DNA of 64,000 bases from Capitulum mitella (lineage: Eukaryota; Arthropoda; Thecostraca; Pollicipedomorpha; Pollicipedidae), in the NCBI GenBank assembly GCA_030062745.1, contig CP099850.1, forward strand, positions 8,058,538 to 8,122,537, given 5' to 3'. The notes beneath the pieces were generated by a model. The model searched no databases, was not told the origin of the DNA, and saw only the letters and a program-made list of their open reading frames with translations. The translations under genes were made by a program, and so were the position numbers. Below are positions 1 through 12,500 of this stretch, piece by piece. Each line of letters opens with the position of its first letter. The stretch's first letter is position 1.

Positions 1-472
1 ATCACGAGCATTTGCATTTGCGCGTAGAGTCTTCTGGAAACCTGGAATTCTGGCCGTGGTGGTACACTTAGCAAAGATTACCTCCTTGCCTTGGACAGCC
101 TTACCTAAACCTTGCCATGATGCTTCTGTGGCCTTCTCTGGGTGCCTTCCTTTAACACGCGCACTGGAAGGGGTCTTTTTATGCCCCCACCTGTTTTTCG
201 TGAAACTCTCGAGAAAGGATCGGAGCTGGTTGCTGCTAGTTTGTGACATTTATGGCAACTGAACAACTCGTCGATTGACGCAGAAAAATCGAAAATCAGC
301 GGGAAATTTTTGAAGTCTGAAGCATTTGAAGTCAAGCAAACATAACGCAAATAACGGCTGCCGCTGACAAATGGGAACTTTGTGAAAGGACTAACGTTCT
401 ACCTAAGATTACCGCTTGAACACAATCAGGCGACGTCATTCGGGCATAAGTAATGGATGTGCGTAGACCAAA

Positions 473-925
473 GCCAGGGTCAGTAGGGGGTCAAGGTTAT
501 CAAAAGTCAAGGTCAACCAACTTTGGACCTGATCCAGCTTTACTTTGCCACATGTCGGTTTGTATGAAATGTGCATACAGAGACTGATAAAACACGTTTG
601 CGCATACTGACACGCCTACATATACCAGGGTCAGTGATGATCAAGGGTCAGATATCTTGTGACCTGGTCCAGATTTACTTTGCGATATGCCGAGTTGTAT
701 GAAATATGCATTCAGAGACCCTAATAAAAACGCGTGTGCGTATATGGATACGCTTATGTATACTAGGGTCAGTGCAGGCCAAGGTCATTAAAGGTCAAGA
801 GTAACTACTTTTTGTAACCTGGTCCAGATCTACATGGTAATACGTCAATTTGTATGAAATATGCATTCAAAGACAATACTAAAAACACATTTGGCACTGA
901 TGCTCATATGCATGTACATATATGC
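473..925. repeat. Three diverged ~150-bp tandem units
   Basis: Units begin near 473, 625 and 762 with the shared opening AGGGTCAGT. They share CCTGGTCCAGAT (or a variant), TTGTATGAAATATGCATTCA and a run of alternating TACG/TATG before the next unit. Copies are clearly diverged. No open reading frame is involved. Confidence 0.7.
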
Positions 926-2734
926 ATGTACATATATTCATAAATACAAATGCTGAAAGTGATGAAATCTACCAGCTACCTTCACAGACAATACGCCAAA
1001 AGATGCGTGTAACGCCCTCATTTACACTCAAGCTATTGCTTGAGTGTAACGTATTGCTCGAAATCTGATCTGTAAAAAGTACAAAAATGACGGCATAGGT
1101 CAATGACCTGACATGACCTCGGCCCGAAATCCTCAGTCAAGATGTCAAATGAATGGAAGTTGTCGTATTCCACGTTTTAACGCTCAACAAACACCCTTTT
1201 CCCGTTTCTTTCGAAAAGTTGTACGGAATGGCCTGCACGGGCAGAGTGTGTCCGAAGTTGACATTTTTTCCCCTATTTGACCTTGAAGATATTGATGTAG
1301 GGTCATGAAAACTGCACACAATGTAAATCGTTTAGCCCTACCCTGTCCACAGAATTTCATGTCTCTAGTTCTTTCCGTTTCTGAGATCGGAGGGCGTCCT
1401 TTTGGACCCCCTTCCAGTGCGCGTTAGCGCGAAGCCCCCTTCCACTGCGCGGGTTAAATGTCTCTGGCAACATGTTGAAAGTGTTAACCTTAATTCCTAC
1501 AATACGTAGGCCTGAAAATAAGCAGTTGCAGTTCCAGCCTTAGAAAAAGGCATTTACATGCCCCTCTCCCCATGTAAAATCTAATATCAGAGTGAAACCA
1601 GAACTTTCTTGCATTTGATGCTAAATCATTATAAAAGCAAGAGATGTGCTTATTTTTGGCATCTTCCCTAACTGCTGGTCCATTAGTGTTGCCATTCATT
1701 TATTGGTATTTAGTCTGCTGTATGTAATCATGACCTAACCATATTTAGTCTTGTCATGCAACTTAAGTTCCAGTTTTCTACAGTCCTTTGTCTTCCTTTC
1801 CTCCTGTATCTTGACCTTCTCCAGTGATCCTTACCCAGAGAATTCCTCTTGCCCTAACCCTGCATAAGGGCTTCTGGTCACCCCTGAAGTATGTCTCATA
1901 GTATGCTGTTATCTGCACACCACTTGTCTACTTCTATGCTTCCGTTATGACCCATCTCTGCACTTTTTTATGTCTGACTCATCATCCCTGCCTTTATAAC
2001 CTACCCTTGCATCCCATTCCTACAGTGTTCTGTAGGCTGTCCAGACCAAATCTTAACTGAACTCTCAGGCATTCCACTTCATTGTTACAGGATTTTGAAA
2101 GAAAAATTGAAAGTGCGTGCAAAGCATTGTACCATTTATAATTCAATGTAATGACTTGTAAGCATCCACTATGTTCCACTGCATGCTGTCATTTGATCCT
2201 GTGAGATCCTAACTAACTCATCCTAACATCTGTCTCCCTCCATAATAGATGTAAATAGATCCAGCAGGCTTAGTCAGTGATTTGGTTTGCAGCTCAAGCT
2301 CAAACCATGTTGGTATGCTCATCATTTGCCACAGAGTGCCTTGGCCTGTTATGTGCAAGAAGAAAACTATGCATGATGGTCCATAAATGCAGCATAGTGG
2401 CTTGACACATTTTACATTTTTTATAAATTTAGCCCAAACTGTTGAAGTGGATGGTGTCGGGAACAGAGTCTTAGTTAAACCAAACGTGTTGCCGAACCCT
2501 GACCCTACCACTTAAATGTTCCCAAATATGGAGTAATTTTGCCTCAGGTGCCAAACCAGGTGGTGCTAGAGGATCTTTATCATCCTGCTCAACTTCAGGA
2601 CATGGCTGCCCGTACCTTGCTGACCTTTTTGCTCTCAGCGCAAGGCCGAAATTTGTTTGAGAACACGAACGTAGATGCCTGTTTGAGGACTTAAACCCAG
2701 TGCGTGCCACACATCTGGATGTTGTGCAACTCAA
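926..2734. other. Non-coding upstream region of the BTB gene
   Basis: No exon recognised. It contains a perfect hairpin at 1022-1049 and, from about 1480, AT-rich sequence with very few CpG. An untranslated first exon of the BTB gene may lie here, but no sequence mark fixes it. Confidence 0.5.
1022..1049. repeat. Perfect 12-bp inverted repeat (hairpin)
   Basis: TTACACTCAAGC and its exact complement are separated by TATT. There is no T-run after it and no neighbouring gene end, so no function is assigned. Confidence 0.6.
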
Positions 2735-3274
2735 GCCCCATTTCCACTAGCAAATCCAGATTTCCCTTCAAATTCCGATTTCAGAGATCATGGAAACACC
2801 TCATTTAGCAAACGGGATTGGATTTGCGAATCCGGATTGTAAAAGGAGATTTTACGAGGAAGTCCGGTTTACCATTGAATTGGAAGCGAATGGCAACATT
2901 ATGTGCTGCATTTGTTTTGTTGTCCTGCGAAGGTAGAGCTAGCGCCAAAATCATTGTCTTGACTGTTTGTGACTTGTTGACCAAAGACGACAAACTGTCA
3001 CTAAAGTGATCTCAGATCTCACACAACACCAGTCCCTCACAGCAATTCATTCCATTAGGTAGTCTACTATGGAATAGATTTCCGTACGAAGGGAAATGTC
3101 ACAAACGCGCCATAATTGGCGGCTAATGCAAGATTTCCCGAAGAAATCCGGACTCGGAAATCTCGAAAGTTATCCGGATTTGCTGAGTACGGTCATGGAA
3201 ACGCTGCTTGAAATCCCGATTTCCCTCCCGAGGGAGATCCGACTTGTAATCAAATCCTGTCATGGAAACGGGGC
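2735..3274. mobile_element. Probable non-autonomous DNA transposon with terminal inverted repeats
   Basis: The left end GCCCCATTTCCA mirrors the right end TGGAAACGGGGC. Inner terminal motifs (AAATCC, GATTTCCCT, CATGGAAAC) recur in both orientations over ~540 bp. No transposase frame is present. A target-site duplication is not evident. Confidence 0.5.
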
Positions 3275-3374
3275 TTCTGTCTATCGGGCGACGGTGGGTT
3301 GATGGATAAGGTCGGATAAGGCCCCTCTGATTTACAAGATAATACAACCTGTGCTCTGTTTGCAGGCCACAGCC

Positions 3375-3554
3375 ATGGGGTCCCAGCTCCTGCTACGCTG
3401 GGACAACCACCTTCCCAGCTTTGCCTGCTCCATGAAGGAGTGCCTGGATGACGGCGATCTGACAGACCTCACCATCTCCTGCCAGGGCCGTGTGTTACAT
3501 TGCCACAAGCTGGTTCTTTCTGTGGCCAGTCCCCACTTTAAGCAGTTGCTCAAG
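3375..3554 (+). CDS. BTB gene exon 1 (first coding; N-terminal half of BTB domain)
   Basis: The exon follows a pyrimidine-rich acceptor ending at 3365. ATG at 3375 starts MGSQLLLRWDNH. The reading runs through DLTDLTISCQGRVLHCHKLV, a BTB core signature, to FKQLLK and a GT donor at 3555. It is 60 codons long and ends in phase 0. Confidence 0.9.
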
Positions 3555-6500
3555 GTGGGTGAGCACACCGTGCTGGAGTATTGTCCTACAGGGGATGTGT
3601 GACTGTCCCATGCATTCCCAAAGAGATTGGTCTTGCCATCACAGTTTTGGGTCGTTTTTCTATCTCATGCAGTTACTTTTAGGGTGCCGATTTGTGGCGC
3701 TTGTTCAATCTGATCTGTTATTCCAGAATTTCTTGTTTGGTCTCAGCCCGACACTGGAACTGTATGTACTTGTTCTAGGTGTTTTTGTTGAATGAGCTGG
3801 TGGAATGAGAAATATTTTTTCCACTTAAGAACAATGCAGTTGCGGTTTGTAAGGCAGTTTGGTTTCATTGTAATGCATCAGGAGGTAGACTTTGTATGGG
3901 TTGGTCTTGTTACAGTCGTAGGAAGTTGTACCGATAAGGTCAGTTTTAATTATATCCAGGGGTAATGAGGCATGGTTACAGCTGTGCACAAGTCTGGTTG
4001 TGAAGATGATGGAGGCCATGGATAGCACAAGCAAGACCAGTGGGGTAAATGCATTTCAGATATTTCTCCCCATTCGGCACCAAAGGGATAATGCAAAGAT
4101 TTCTCGGGCTGAATTTTTCCTGTGCCTGTCCGCAGTCCCAGTGGCATGGCCGCAGGTGTATGAGTGGAATGGACACGGCATCCGTTGCCTTTGACCCCAC
4201 CATCGGCGCGGTGCCCGCAGGCGAACCCGGGCCAGCACCCGATCGTCATCATGCGGGACATCCCGTACAAGGACATCTCGGCGCTGCTGACGTTCATCTA
4301 CCAGGGCGAGGTGACCGTCACCGAGGAGGACCTGCCCAGCTTCCTGAAGACGGCCAAGGCGCTGGAGGTGCGCGGCCTGGCCGACGACGCCCAGCCGGGC
4401 GGCCCGGCCGTCTCGCACGCCAAACAGGTAGGCGCCGGGCGCGGGTGTGCGCGGTCTGCTGGCGAGCAGCGTCGTGCCGGATACCTGAGTGTCGTCGCTA
4501 GTGTCTGCCTGACCATTCACATTTCGTTGACTTGCTCCAGCTCATGGATGTAAAGGTGATGTCAGTTGATGCTGGTTTGCAGTTTGTTCCCACTCGGAGC
4601 GCATGGATTGGATTGCGGATTCCGTTTGCGTGCGGAATGTCATCCGGACGCAGGAGGTCGTAACTCGGCAAGGTACTTGCGTAGTTTCCCCCGTTTTCGA
4701 CGGAACTTCCTCGTTCCGATTGAAACATTTAGCGTCCAGTACACAGCCCCTCCCCCCTCCTGAAGTTGAAAAGCTGTACGATGTCCGGACAGTGTCCGCA
4801 GGGATGACCTTCCGTCCTATTCTGTTCCCAGGAGGCACGCCGTGCACCCCACCTGGAGCCGGAGGTGGTGGTAAAGGAGGAGCCCTGCGACCAGGACGAG
4901 CAGGAGGCTAGCCGCCACGACTCATCCGTCGCCATGACGACCGTCAACGACATCAGTCTCCTGCAGCACGGCTCGCCCGCCGCCAACGGTGGGCACTGCC
5001 AGGATGGCAGGCAGTTTATGAACTCAGTTTGTTAAATAGATGCTGCCATGTGACATGGTACTGGTTGTTCACGATGTGCATTGTAAGAGTCCATGGTTCA
5101 TTGGACGTGCCTCCTGCTAGCAGCCACCACCTGGCTTCTGGCTTGTGTAATGCAGAATTCACCAGATGTGCATTAATGGTGCGGTCTCGTCATTTCCTGC
5201 CTGTCATGGGGCCATTTAGTTCCAGAAAGTGTTGTGGGAGCATGAGATGCCGGGTTTTAATGATTTTGGTATAAATGAACTGTGGCGGCGAGTTTGTATG
5301 ATGGAGGTGTATGTTCTCACCACCAGATCGATTCCCGGTGGGCGGCTCGTTTGAAGTTAGACCGGCCCATCTGACTCCAAAAAGTAAGTATTGGAGCAGC
5401 TAGAAGTTTTGTTTAGTTGGCTTATATGTTATTATTTTATGTTTGTAATAAGCATACTTCTTTTGTGTATGTTTATTACATACGTGATGACGTGATGCTT
5501 TCTGTTGTATATCAGCTGGCTCTGTGTTATTAGACCCTGGGAAAGGCAGTGATGGGAGGAGAAAACGTGTGTAGGCCTGATTCTGCGTTTTTTGATGTCA
5601 TTAGTTCTACATGGCCAGTGTGGAATTTTATGGTGGAAACATGTAAATACTCTCTGAAGCAGATTTTTCTAACTTGACTGCAGGCCGCCATTGCGATATG
5701 CTGGTAAGCTGGCTTTGTTTAGCCCACTCATCCACAAAAGCTAGGATTGAAAAGAAAATGAAGAGCTACAGTTATGGGTACGCATACAATGCAGGCCGTG
5801 AACTAGCACCCACATGCCTTAGTTCTTGAAGGAGATGCTATTGTATAGTAGAGGTTTGGCCCATTGAATCTTTTCCGAAGACATTTTGGCTAGTTGCCAA
5901 TGTTGGGGTGCTGGCAATCTTGCCAGGAAGATATGGATGGTTGCCTCATATGGAGAACGTTAGCATTCCTGTGATTTACACATTGGATAGTGATACTAAA
6001 ATGTCATGGACTCTATGACTATTTGTCTTTGACTATTGAAAATGGTTCTGCCGAGCTTTGGTGTGTGCGTGTGTGTCATTGGACAGTATGGATTGATAAA
6101 GTTTTATGGTCAGGCAGACAGTCGATGCATTAAGCAGAATGAAATTTCCTCACCTGTAGGGGTCAGGTTCAGTAAAACCCATGCATTATGCGTTGTATTA
6201 TTACATATTATATTATAAGCCAGCTATTATTATGCTGCAGCTGCAATAAGTCGTTTTATATGACATGTAAAATATAATTGTGTAGGTACTGCCAGATATA
6301 GGGGCAAATGTTTCCGATTTTTTCCCAGTTGCTGACGGCTCATTGCGTCATCTTTATTACTATCAAGATAACATTACATGTGTTGCGGTTACAGAGGTAA
6401 CCTTGTGGTCATCCCCGACATGTTCTTTGGTTGAATACATAGATATTTTTTGTTGTTTTACTTTTGGTTTGCATATGCAAGGAGTATGGCTACTAACAGC

Positions 6501-9500
6501 TTTGAGTTCCTTAGCACCTTGCATTTACTGCACAACAGAATCATCAAATGTAGTACTGAAGGCTTGGAATCACCCCATGGGAAAGCCTCTACCAACTTCA
6601 GTTGCACAACTGGATTTAATAATACTAAACCCCGATTTGGGCAAAGCAAGCATTCGTGGCGTGCCGACAAACATTTATTCTCGACGATTTGCGTTGCCGG
6701 CTTCTGAAACGCCGCCGGCTCCGCCGCCGCGGAGGCGCTGTCTGGCGACTCCACGGGTCTGGCCGTGCGGCCCGGCGCCGCCCGACGCCGCCGCGATGCG
6801 CCTGGCGCTTCGCCGTCACGTGAACCCTGCCGCAGCCGCGCCGCCGCCGTCTCCGCCGCCGCTGCCGCCGCCGGCCGCGCTGACGCGCCCTCTGCGCTCC
6901 TCTGTTTCAGCCGTGAGCCCGTGCGTGGTTCGGCTGGAGAAGTTGGACGGCGGCGGCGGCGGCGACGGCAGCGGCGGTGGCGGCGGCGTCAGCGTTGGCG
7001 TCGGCGGCGGCGGCTGCGGCGGCGGCGGCGGCAGCGGCAGCGGCAGCGGCAGCAGCGAAGGCGTCACGCACGTGGTGACGCCGGCGTCGGGCGACCCAGC
7101 CGCCGGGAACCTGGACGACATGCTGATACCGGGCACGAGCGCGCTGCTGGACCGCATCCTGCGCCGCCAGCTGAGCCTGCCCGACCGCGGCTACTTCTGC
7201 CCCTACTGCACGCGCGAGGTCAACATGCGCACGCTCGGCAAGCACATGACCAAGATCCACGGCGGGATGCGGCTGCAGTGCAAAGCGTGCCGCGAGGCGG
7301 TGCACACGCGCGTCACCAGCCTGCTGATCAACCACGGCGTGTGCGTGCTGCTGCTCAACAAGAACGCCAAGCTGGGCGCCCAGGTGATCGGCAAGCTGTC
7401 CCGCCAGATCCGCTCAATCTACAAGAACCGGCGCTTCAAGTCGCAGATGCTGAAGCGCTACCCGGACCTGTCCTACTTCTGCAGCAGCTTCATCTTCGGC
7501 CGCGTGAAGCAGCCGTGCGCGCGCTGCGGCCTCGTGCTCTGGTCGTCCAGCATGGCCAGCCACCTGGAGAAGTGCGGCGAAGACGTTATCCAGTGCGACT
7601 TCTGCAACAAGCACATGGCGCGCACGCGGCTGCCCTACCACGTGGATATCTACCACCCGGGCAAGGTGATACAGCAGAAGGTCAAGCCGGAGGCGCCGCC
7701 GGACGGGGGCGGCTCGCCACAGGCGCTGCAGCACCCGGTCTTCGGCGGCGGCGACGAGTCGCCGGCCAGCTCGCAGATCGTCTCCTGCTCCAAATGCCAC
7801 AAGAAGATGCGCCAGAACAACCTGCGCCGCCACATGCGCGTCATGCATCCGTGGAAGCCGAGCATGCGGTTCGAGCGGCGTGTGGACCCGGCCACGGGCC
7901 TGGCGCGGCGCCCGGTCGGCGAGGAACACGACCCGGTGGTGCTCGGCTCGGACGAGGAGCCGCTCGACGACGCCGAGCCCGAGCCCCAGTTCGAGCCGGT
8001 TGACGACGACGACGCGGACGCGACGCCGGCCGAGTCGGCCGACGTCGACACCAAGTACGCCGCCTACAAGCGCTCATGCCCCGTCTGCGCCAAGGTCATG
8101 TGGAAGAAGTACTTGGGCTCGCACGTGCGGTCGGCTCACCCCGACTACGAGATGGACGCGGAACTGGCGGCGCAGCTGGCGCCGGCGTCGCGGCCGGCGC
8201 CCCCCGGCTCCGTCAGCAAGGCCAAGGTGATCAAGCACTGCCCGTACTGCTGGAAGACCATGTGGCGCTGCAACGTGAAGCGCCACATCCGCCAGGTGCA
8301 TCCGGAGCACACACACAAGCTGACGGAGCTGTTCGACCTGGAGGCCGAGATCCGGGCGGCGGCGCTGGAGAGGGGCCTGCCGCCGCCGCCCTCCTCGGAC
8401 GCGTCGTCGGCCGGCGAGGAGGAGCCCGACGACGAGCCGGCGGCCGAGGCCAGCGCCCAGGACGAGGCGATGCTCGCCATTCAGGAGATGAACGCCATGG
8501 CCGAGGCCGAGGGCATGGAGGCGCTCGAGGCCGAGGACGAGGAGTCGGTGGAGGCCGCCATGGAGGAGAGCGAGACGGTGCCGACCAACTCGCGCCGGCA
8601 CGAGAAGAACCTGAAGCGGTGCCGCCACTGCCGCAAGCTGCTGCGCGGCTGCCACCTGAAGCGGCACATGCTCAATTGGCACAGCCCGATGGCCACCGGC
8701 AAGGCGTCCACCAAGACGGGCGTGCCGGGCGGCCTGAACCCAGCCCGGCAGCGCACCTGCCCCGTCTGCATGAAGATCGTCGTCGTGAACAACCTGCGCC
8801 GCCACATCCGCGCCTCGCACCCGGAGGTCACCGAGGAGGAGCTGATGAACGTGACCGACGCCGTCTACCCGGGCGGCAGCGGCCTCTTCGGCGCCGACGA
8901 CGCCAGCAACGACGCGTCGCTGGTGGACGCGGACGACACGAGCTCGTCGCGCAGCGGGCCGGCCTCATCGGGCGGGTACGCGGCGCGCCGCATGCGCCGC
9001 TGCCCGCACTGCGCCAAGGTGATGGTGTCCAGCAACATGGCGCGCCACTGCAAGACGCACCACCCGGCCGAGTGGCGCGCCCGTCACGGCGGCGGCCCGG
9101 GCCGCGCCGCCGCCGCCGACGAGGCCGCGCGCGAGATGGAGGCGATGAACGCTGAGGAGGCGGCCGCCTGGCTGGACGTGAGTGCCGGCGGCGGCGCCGG
9201 CCTGGACGTCGCCAGCGACGGCGCCGACGAGCTGCTGGACGAGGCCGAGCCGTTCGACGACGTCGCCGACGACGAGGAGCTGGCCGCGGCCGAGGCGGCG
9301 CTCGACGAGGCCGACGACGACTTGTCGGACCGGCTGGAGATCGTCGACGACCGCGGGGACGGCTCCGACGCCGGCGACGCGGCGGCCGACGCGCTGACGC
9401 TCGCCGACGAGGCGGCCGACCACATGGAGATGGTGGAGGCCGTCGACGCCCCCGTCGACGGCGACGAATCCCCGGCCGCCGCCGATGACGACTCCGACGG

Positions 9501-12500
9501 CGAGGCGGCGGCGAGCGGCGGCGCCGCGTCGCCGACGTGAGGCGGCCGGGCGGGCCCGACCGTCCGTTGGTCTGCGGTTAGGCCGACCGGGCCGGCCGGC
9601 GGCGGGGCTGTACAGCACGAACTGCGCGCGAGGCACGCTCACCTTGTACAGACGCACGCGGCGCGCTGGCCGGAGGCGGGGTCCGTTTGCACCAGGTAGT
9701 CTCAGGCAGGCGTGTCGCGGAAACGAAGTGACGTTGTGGATGGCTGCGGGTTGTGTCGGCCGTTCGCGCGAAATTTTGGGCATAAGGTGAACGCGGTTGT
9801 TTGTCTTGCAGGTGGTGAGCTCCTTGCGTTTTAAGTTGGTAATTTCATGGTAGAGGGATACCAAAAGCCGGATTATGTAGAATAATTGATACATAGCGAG
9901 ATGTAGCCCACATGTGTATTTATGTTAGAAGATACATGAATAAAAAAACAATAAAATATCGAAAAAACTGATACTTGGAACGACGAAAACCAGACGGCTG
10001 TTCGGAAATGCGATTGAAGGCAAGTTTTTTTGTCGCGATTCATAGCACTGTCGTTTATTTTGGTTGGGGTGTGTATGTATCGGGTCTTAAGATGACGAAA
10101 AACGGATAAAAATACCATGACGCACACTGCAGCTGCTTACACCTGTGATTGGTTTTGTTCTCCAAAACATGTCAGTTGGCGTGGCTTCCTAAGCTTCTTC
10201 CAGTAGTGCTGGGGTACTCGGGCGTACCGAGGTCTTGTCATCCATGCTGTTGAAGCTTGTCTACCGTCACGCTTCTTCCTGTTCGGTTCGATAGTGTTTG
10301 ATACCGTCGGCGTGGTAATTACGTCATGTGCTGGAAGGGATGGCCATTGCTAACGCCAGTAGAAATAATGCATGTTAAATAACTTAAGCGCAAGAAAAAC
10401 GCGGACTTCCTGTTGATCACGAGCTTGCATTTTCCATACGAGCTCCACAGTTGGATGAGATGAGGTTAAGGTTATGACACTGGTCGCCTGCGCCGTCTCA
10501 GTGCCGGAAACGGTGCCTGCTTGCGAAGAACTACAACTGAATGTCAGGTACATTTTAGTTTTTTGGGACGGGTCTTTCCGCAGGTAATTTAGCCCTGGAC
10601 TTCTGCGATCAGAGCAGTGTTAAATTCCCGTTGGTGTGGCCATCGTTTGATGGCAGCCAACATCTCACGATGAGGACAATTAGCTCAGAACTGGACCTTC
10701 CGGGGGTCGCAAGTCTGAACGTTTTTGAAATGGCGGTGGGGTGTGAAATGGTTTACGCATGAGATGGAGCCCGTGGTTGCACTTCAAAATGGTCTGGCGA
10801 CTGTGAAGAATGAAAACTGCTCGTTAACTGGATTTGCCTATGTTACCTAGTTCACGGGTTATTCATTAGTCAAACTGTGTGTTGATATCATGTCATGCGT
10901 GTCGAGAGTGGGAAATTTCGTTTGTTTCTTGGTGTCTTACGAAAATTTTTGTTTTTGAGTGCAGAATTTTGCGAACAGCAATATACTGGTTTAAATTGGC
11001 ATTTTTGATGTAAGTCCGTTAAGACATCACATCTGGTTTTTACTGCATGGAATCATTTGCTTGCAGTCGGAAATTTGCTAACATGTTTATTGTAGCTATT
11101 TGATGGAGGCCCAATATCAGACCGTCTTTTTGAGCACATGGTTTTTTGGTGTTCATTAACACCAAAAAACAACACCTCTTCCAACCCTGTGCGTGTTTGT
11201 TCCCCCAGTGGTGGCGTCCACGTCTGGCACTTTTGCTCGCTGTCCTGACCTTGACAGAACAACCGTCCTTGACCTGAAGTCCTTAAAAGAAACAGCGAGA
11301 AGCCGAACATGGGGTTTACGAGCTGACACTGACTGTCTGCCGTAACTGTAGCCGCCGAACTGACAATGATTGTGTGCCGCAGCTGTGGCCGCCGAGCTGA
11401 CACTGTGTGTCTGCCGCAGCTGAAGCCGCCGAGCCGGAGAGCTCGGTCAGCATCACGCTGGTGGGCGCCGGCAGCGAGAGCAGCTGCTCGCCCCGCGCCA
11501 GTCCGCCGCCGCCGCCGCGCCGCTCGCTCAAACGCTCCACCGACGACGACGACTGGAAGCCGTCGCCCAAGCTGCAGCGCGAGACGAGCGGCAGCTCGGG
11601 CGGCTCCGGCGGCGGCGGCCGCGGCGCGGCGGCGGCGGTGGCGCGTCGGCCGCGGCGCCGCAGCGGCCAGCCGCCGCCGGCCTGGTGGGACTGCGCGCTG
11701 GCCGCCGACGACGAGCCGGACGACGACGCGCCGGAGCCGGCCGAGCCGCCGCGGCCGGCACGGGGACGCGGCCGTCCCCGCGGCCGGCCGCCGCTGAGAC
11801 GCCGCGCGTGGCCGGCCGGACGCGGCGACAGCCCGGCGGCCGGCTCACCGCCGCCGCCGTCGGCGCCGCTCGCAGCCACCGGCTACGTGTCCGGCCTGCT
11901 GAAGCAGATGCTGACTATCGGCGGCGGGGGCGGCGGTAGTGGAAGCAGCGGCGGCGGAGGCGGCGGCATCGGTGGCGGCATCGGTGGCGGCATCGGCGGA
12001 GGTATTGGCGACAGCAGTGTCGCTGGCGGCGGTATCGGTGGCGGTATTGGCGGGGGAGGTATCACTGGAGGTCTTGGCGGAGGTATTGGCGGTAGCGGTA
12101 TTGGCGGAGGTATTGGCGGTAGCGGTATTGGCGCAGGTATTGGCGGTAGCGGTATTGGCGGAGGTATTGGCGGCGGCGGTATTGGCGCCGAGGGCGGCTC
12201 CGGCTCGGGCTCGCCGCTGCCGTACCTGCCGCTGACGGCGCTCGACCCGCTCACGGTGACCACGTACCGGGGCGTGCCGTACCGGCACCTGTTCCAGGCG
12301 ACGCCCGACAGCCGGCAGCCGGGCCCGTTCTGCCCGTTCTGCCCGGCGGTGACGATGGCCGGCCACCTGTCCGACCACTACCGACGCGTGCACAAACACC
12401 GGCGCCACAACGTGTGCCGCGCGTGCGGCACGGCCATCGGGCCGCGGCCCAGCCGGCCGCTCAATCACACGGCGTGCGTGTTCGCGCTACTGTCGCAGCC

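Larger units (their letters stand above)
9541..11419. other. Exon 4a 3' untranslated region and intron towards exon 4b
   Basis: Holds the exon 4a polyA signals, non-coding sequence, an inverted copy of an interspersed repeat (10925-11175), and the tandem acceptor repeat before exon 4b. No further exon recognised. Confidence 0.5.

Noticed and set aside
782-797. AGGTCA direct repeat with 4-base spacer (nuclear-receptor DR4-like)
   Set aside because: It belongs to a degenerate tandem repeat whose other units lack the pair, so it is probably chance.
5318-5345. tRNA-like T-arm (GATCGATTCCCGGTGGGC)
   Set aside because: No matching acceptor stem, D-arm or anticodon arm could be folded upstream.
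6765-8003. 412-codon frame overlapping exon 4a in another frame
   Set aside because: Arg/Pro/Ala-rich shadow of the finger-coding frame; no motif, while the chosen frame has paired Cys/His residues throughout.
8074-9894. Long antisense frames (248 and 309 codons) opposite exon 4a
   Set aside because: They mirror GC-rich, stop-poor codons of the zinc-finger exon; their translations are Arg/Val/Leu-rich with no domain.
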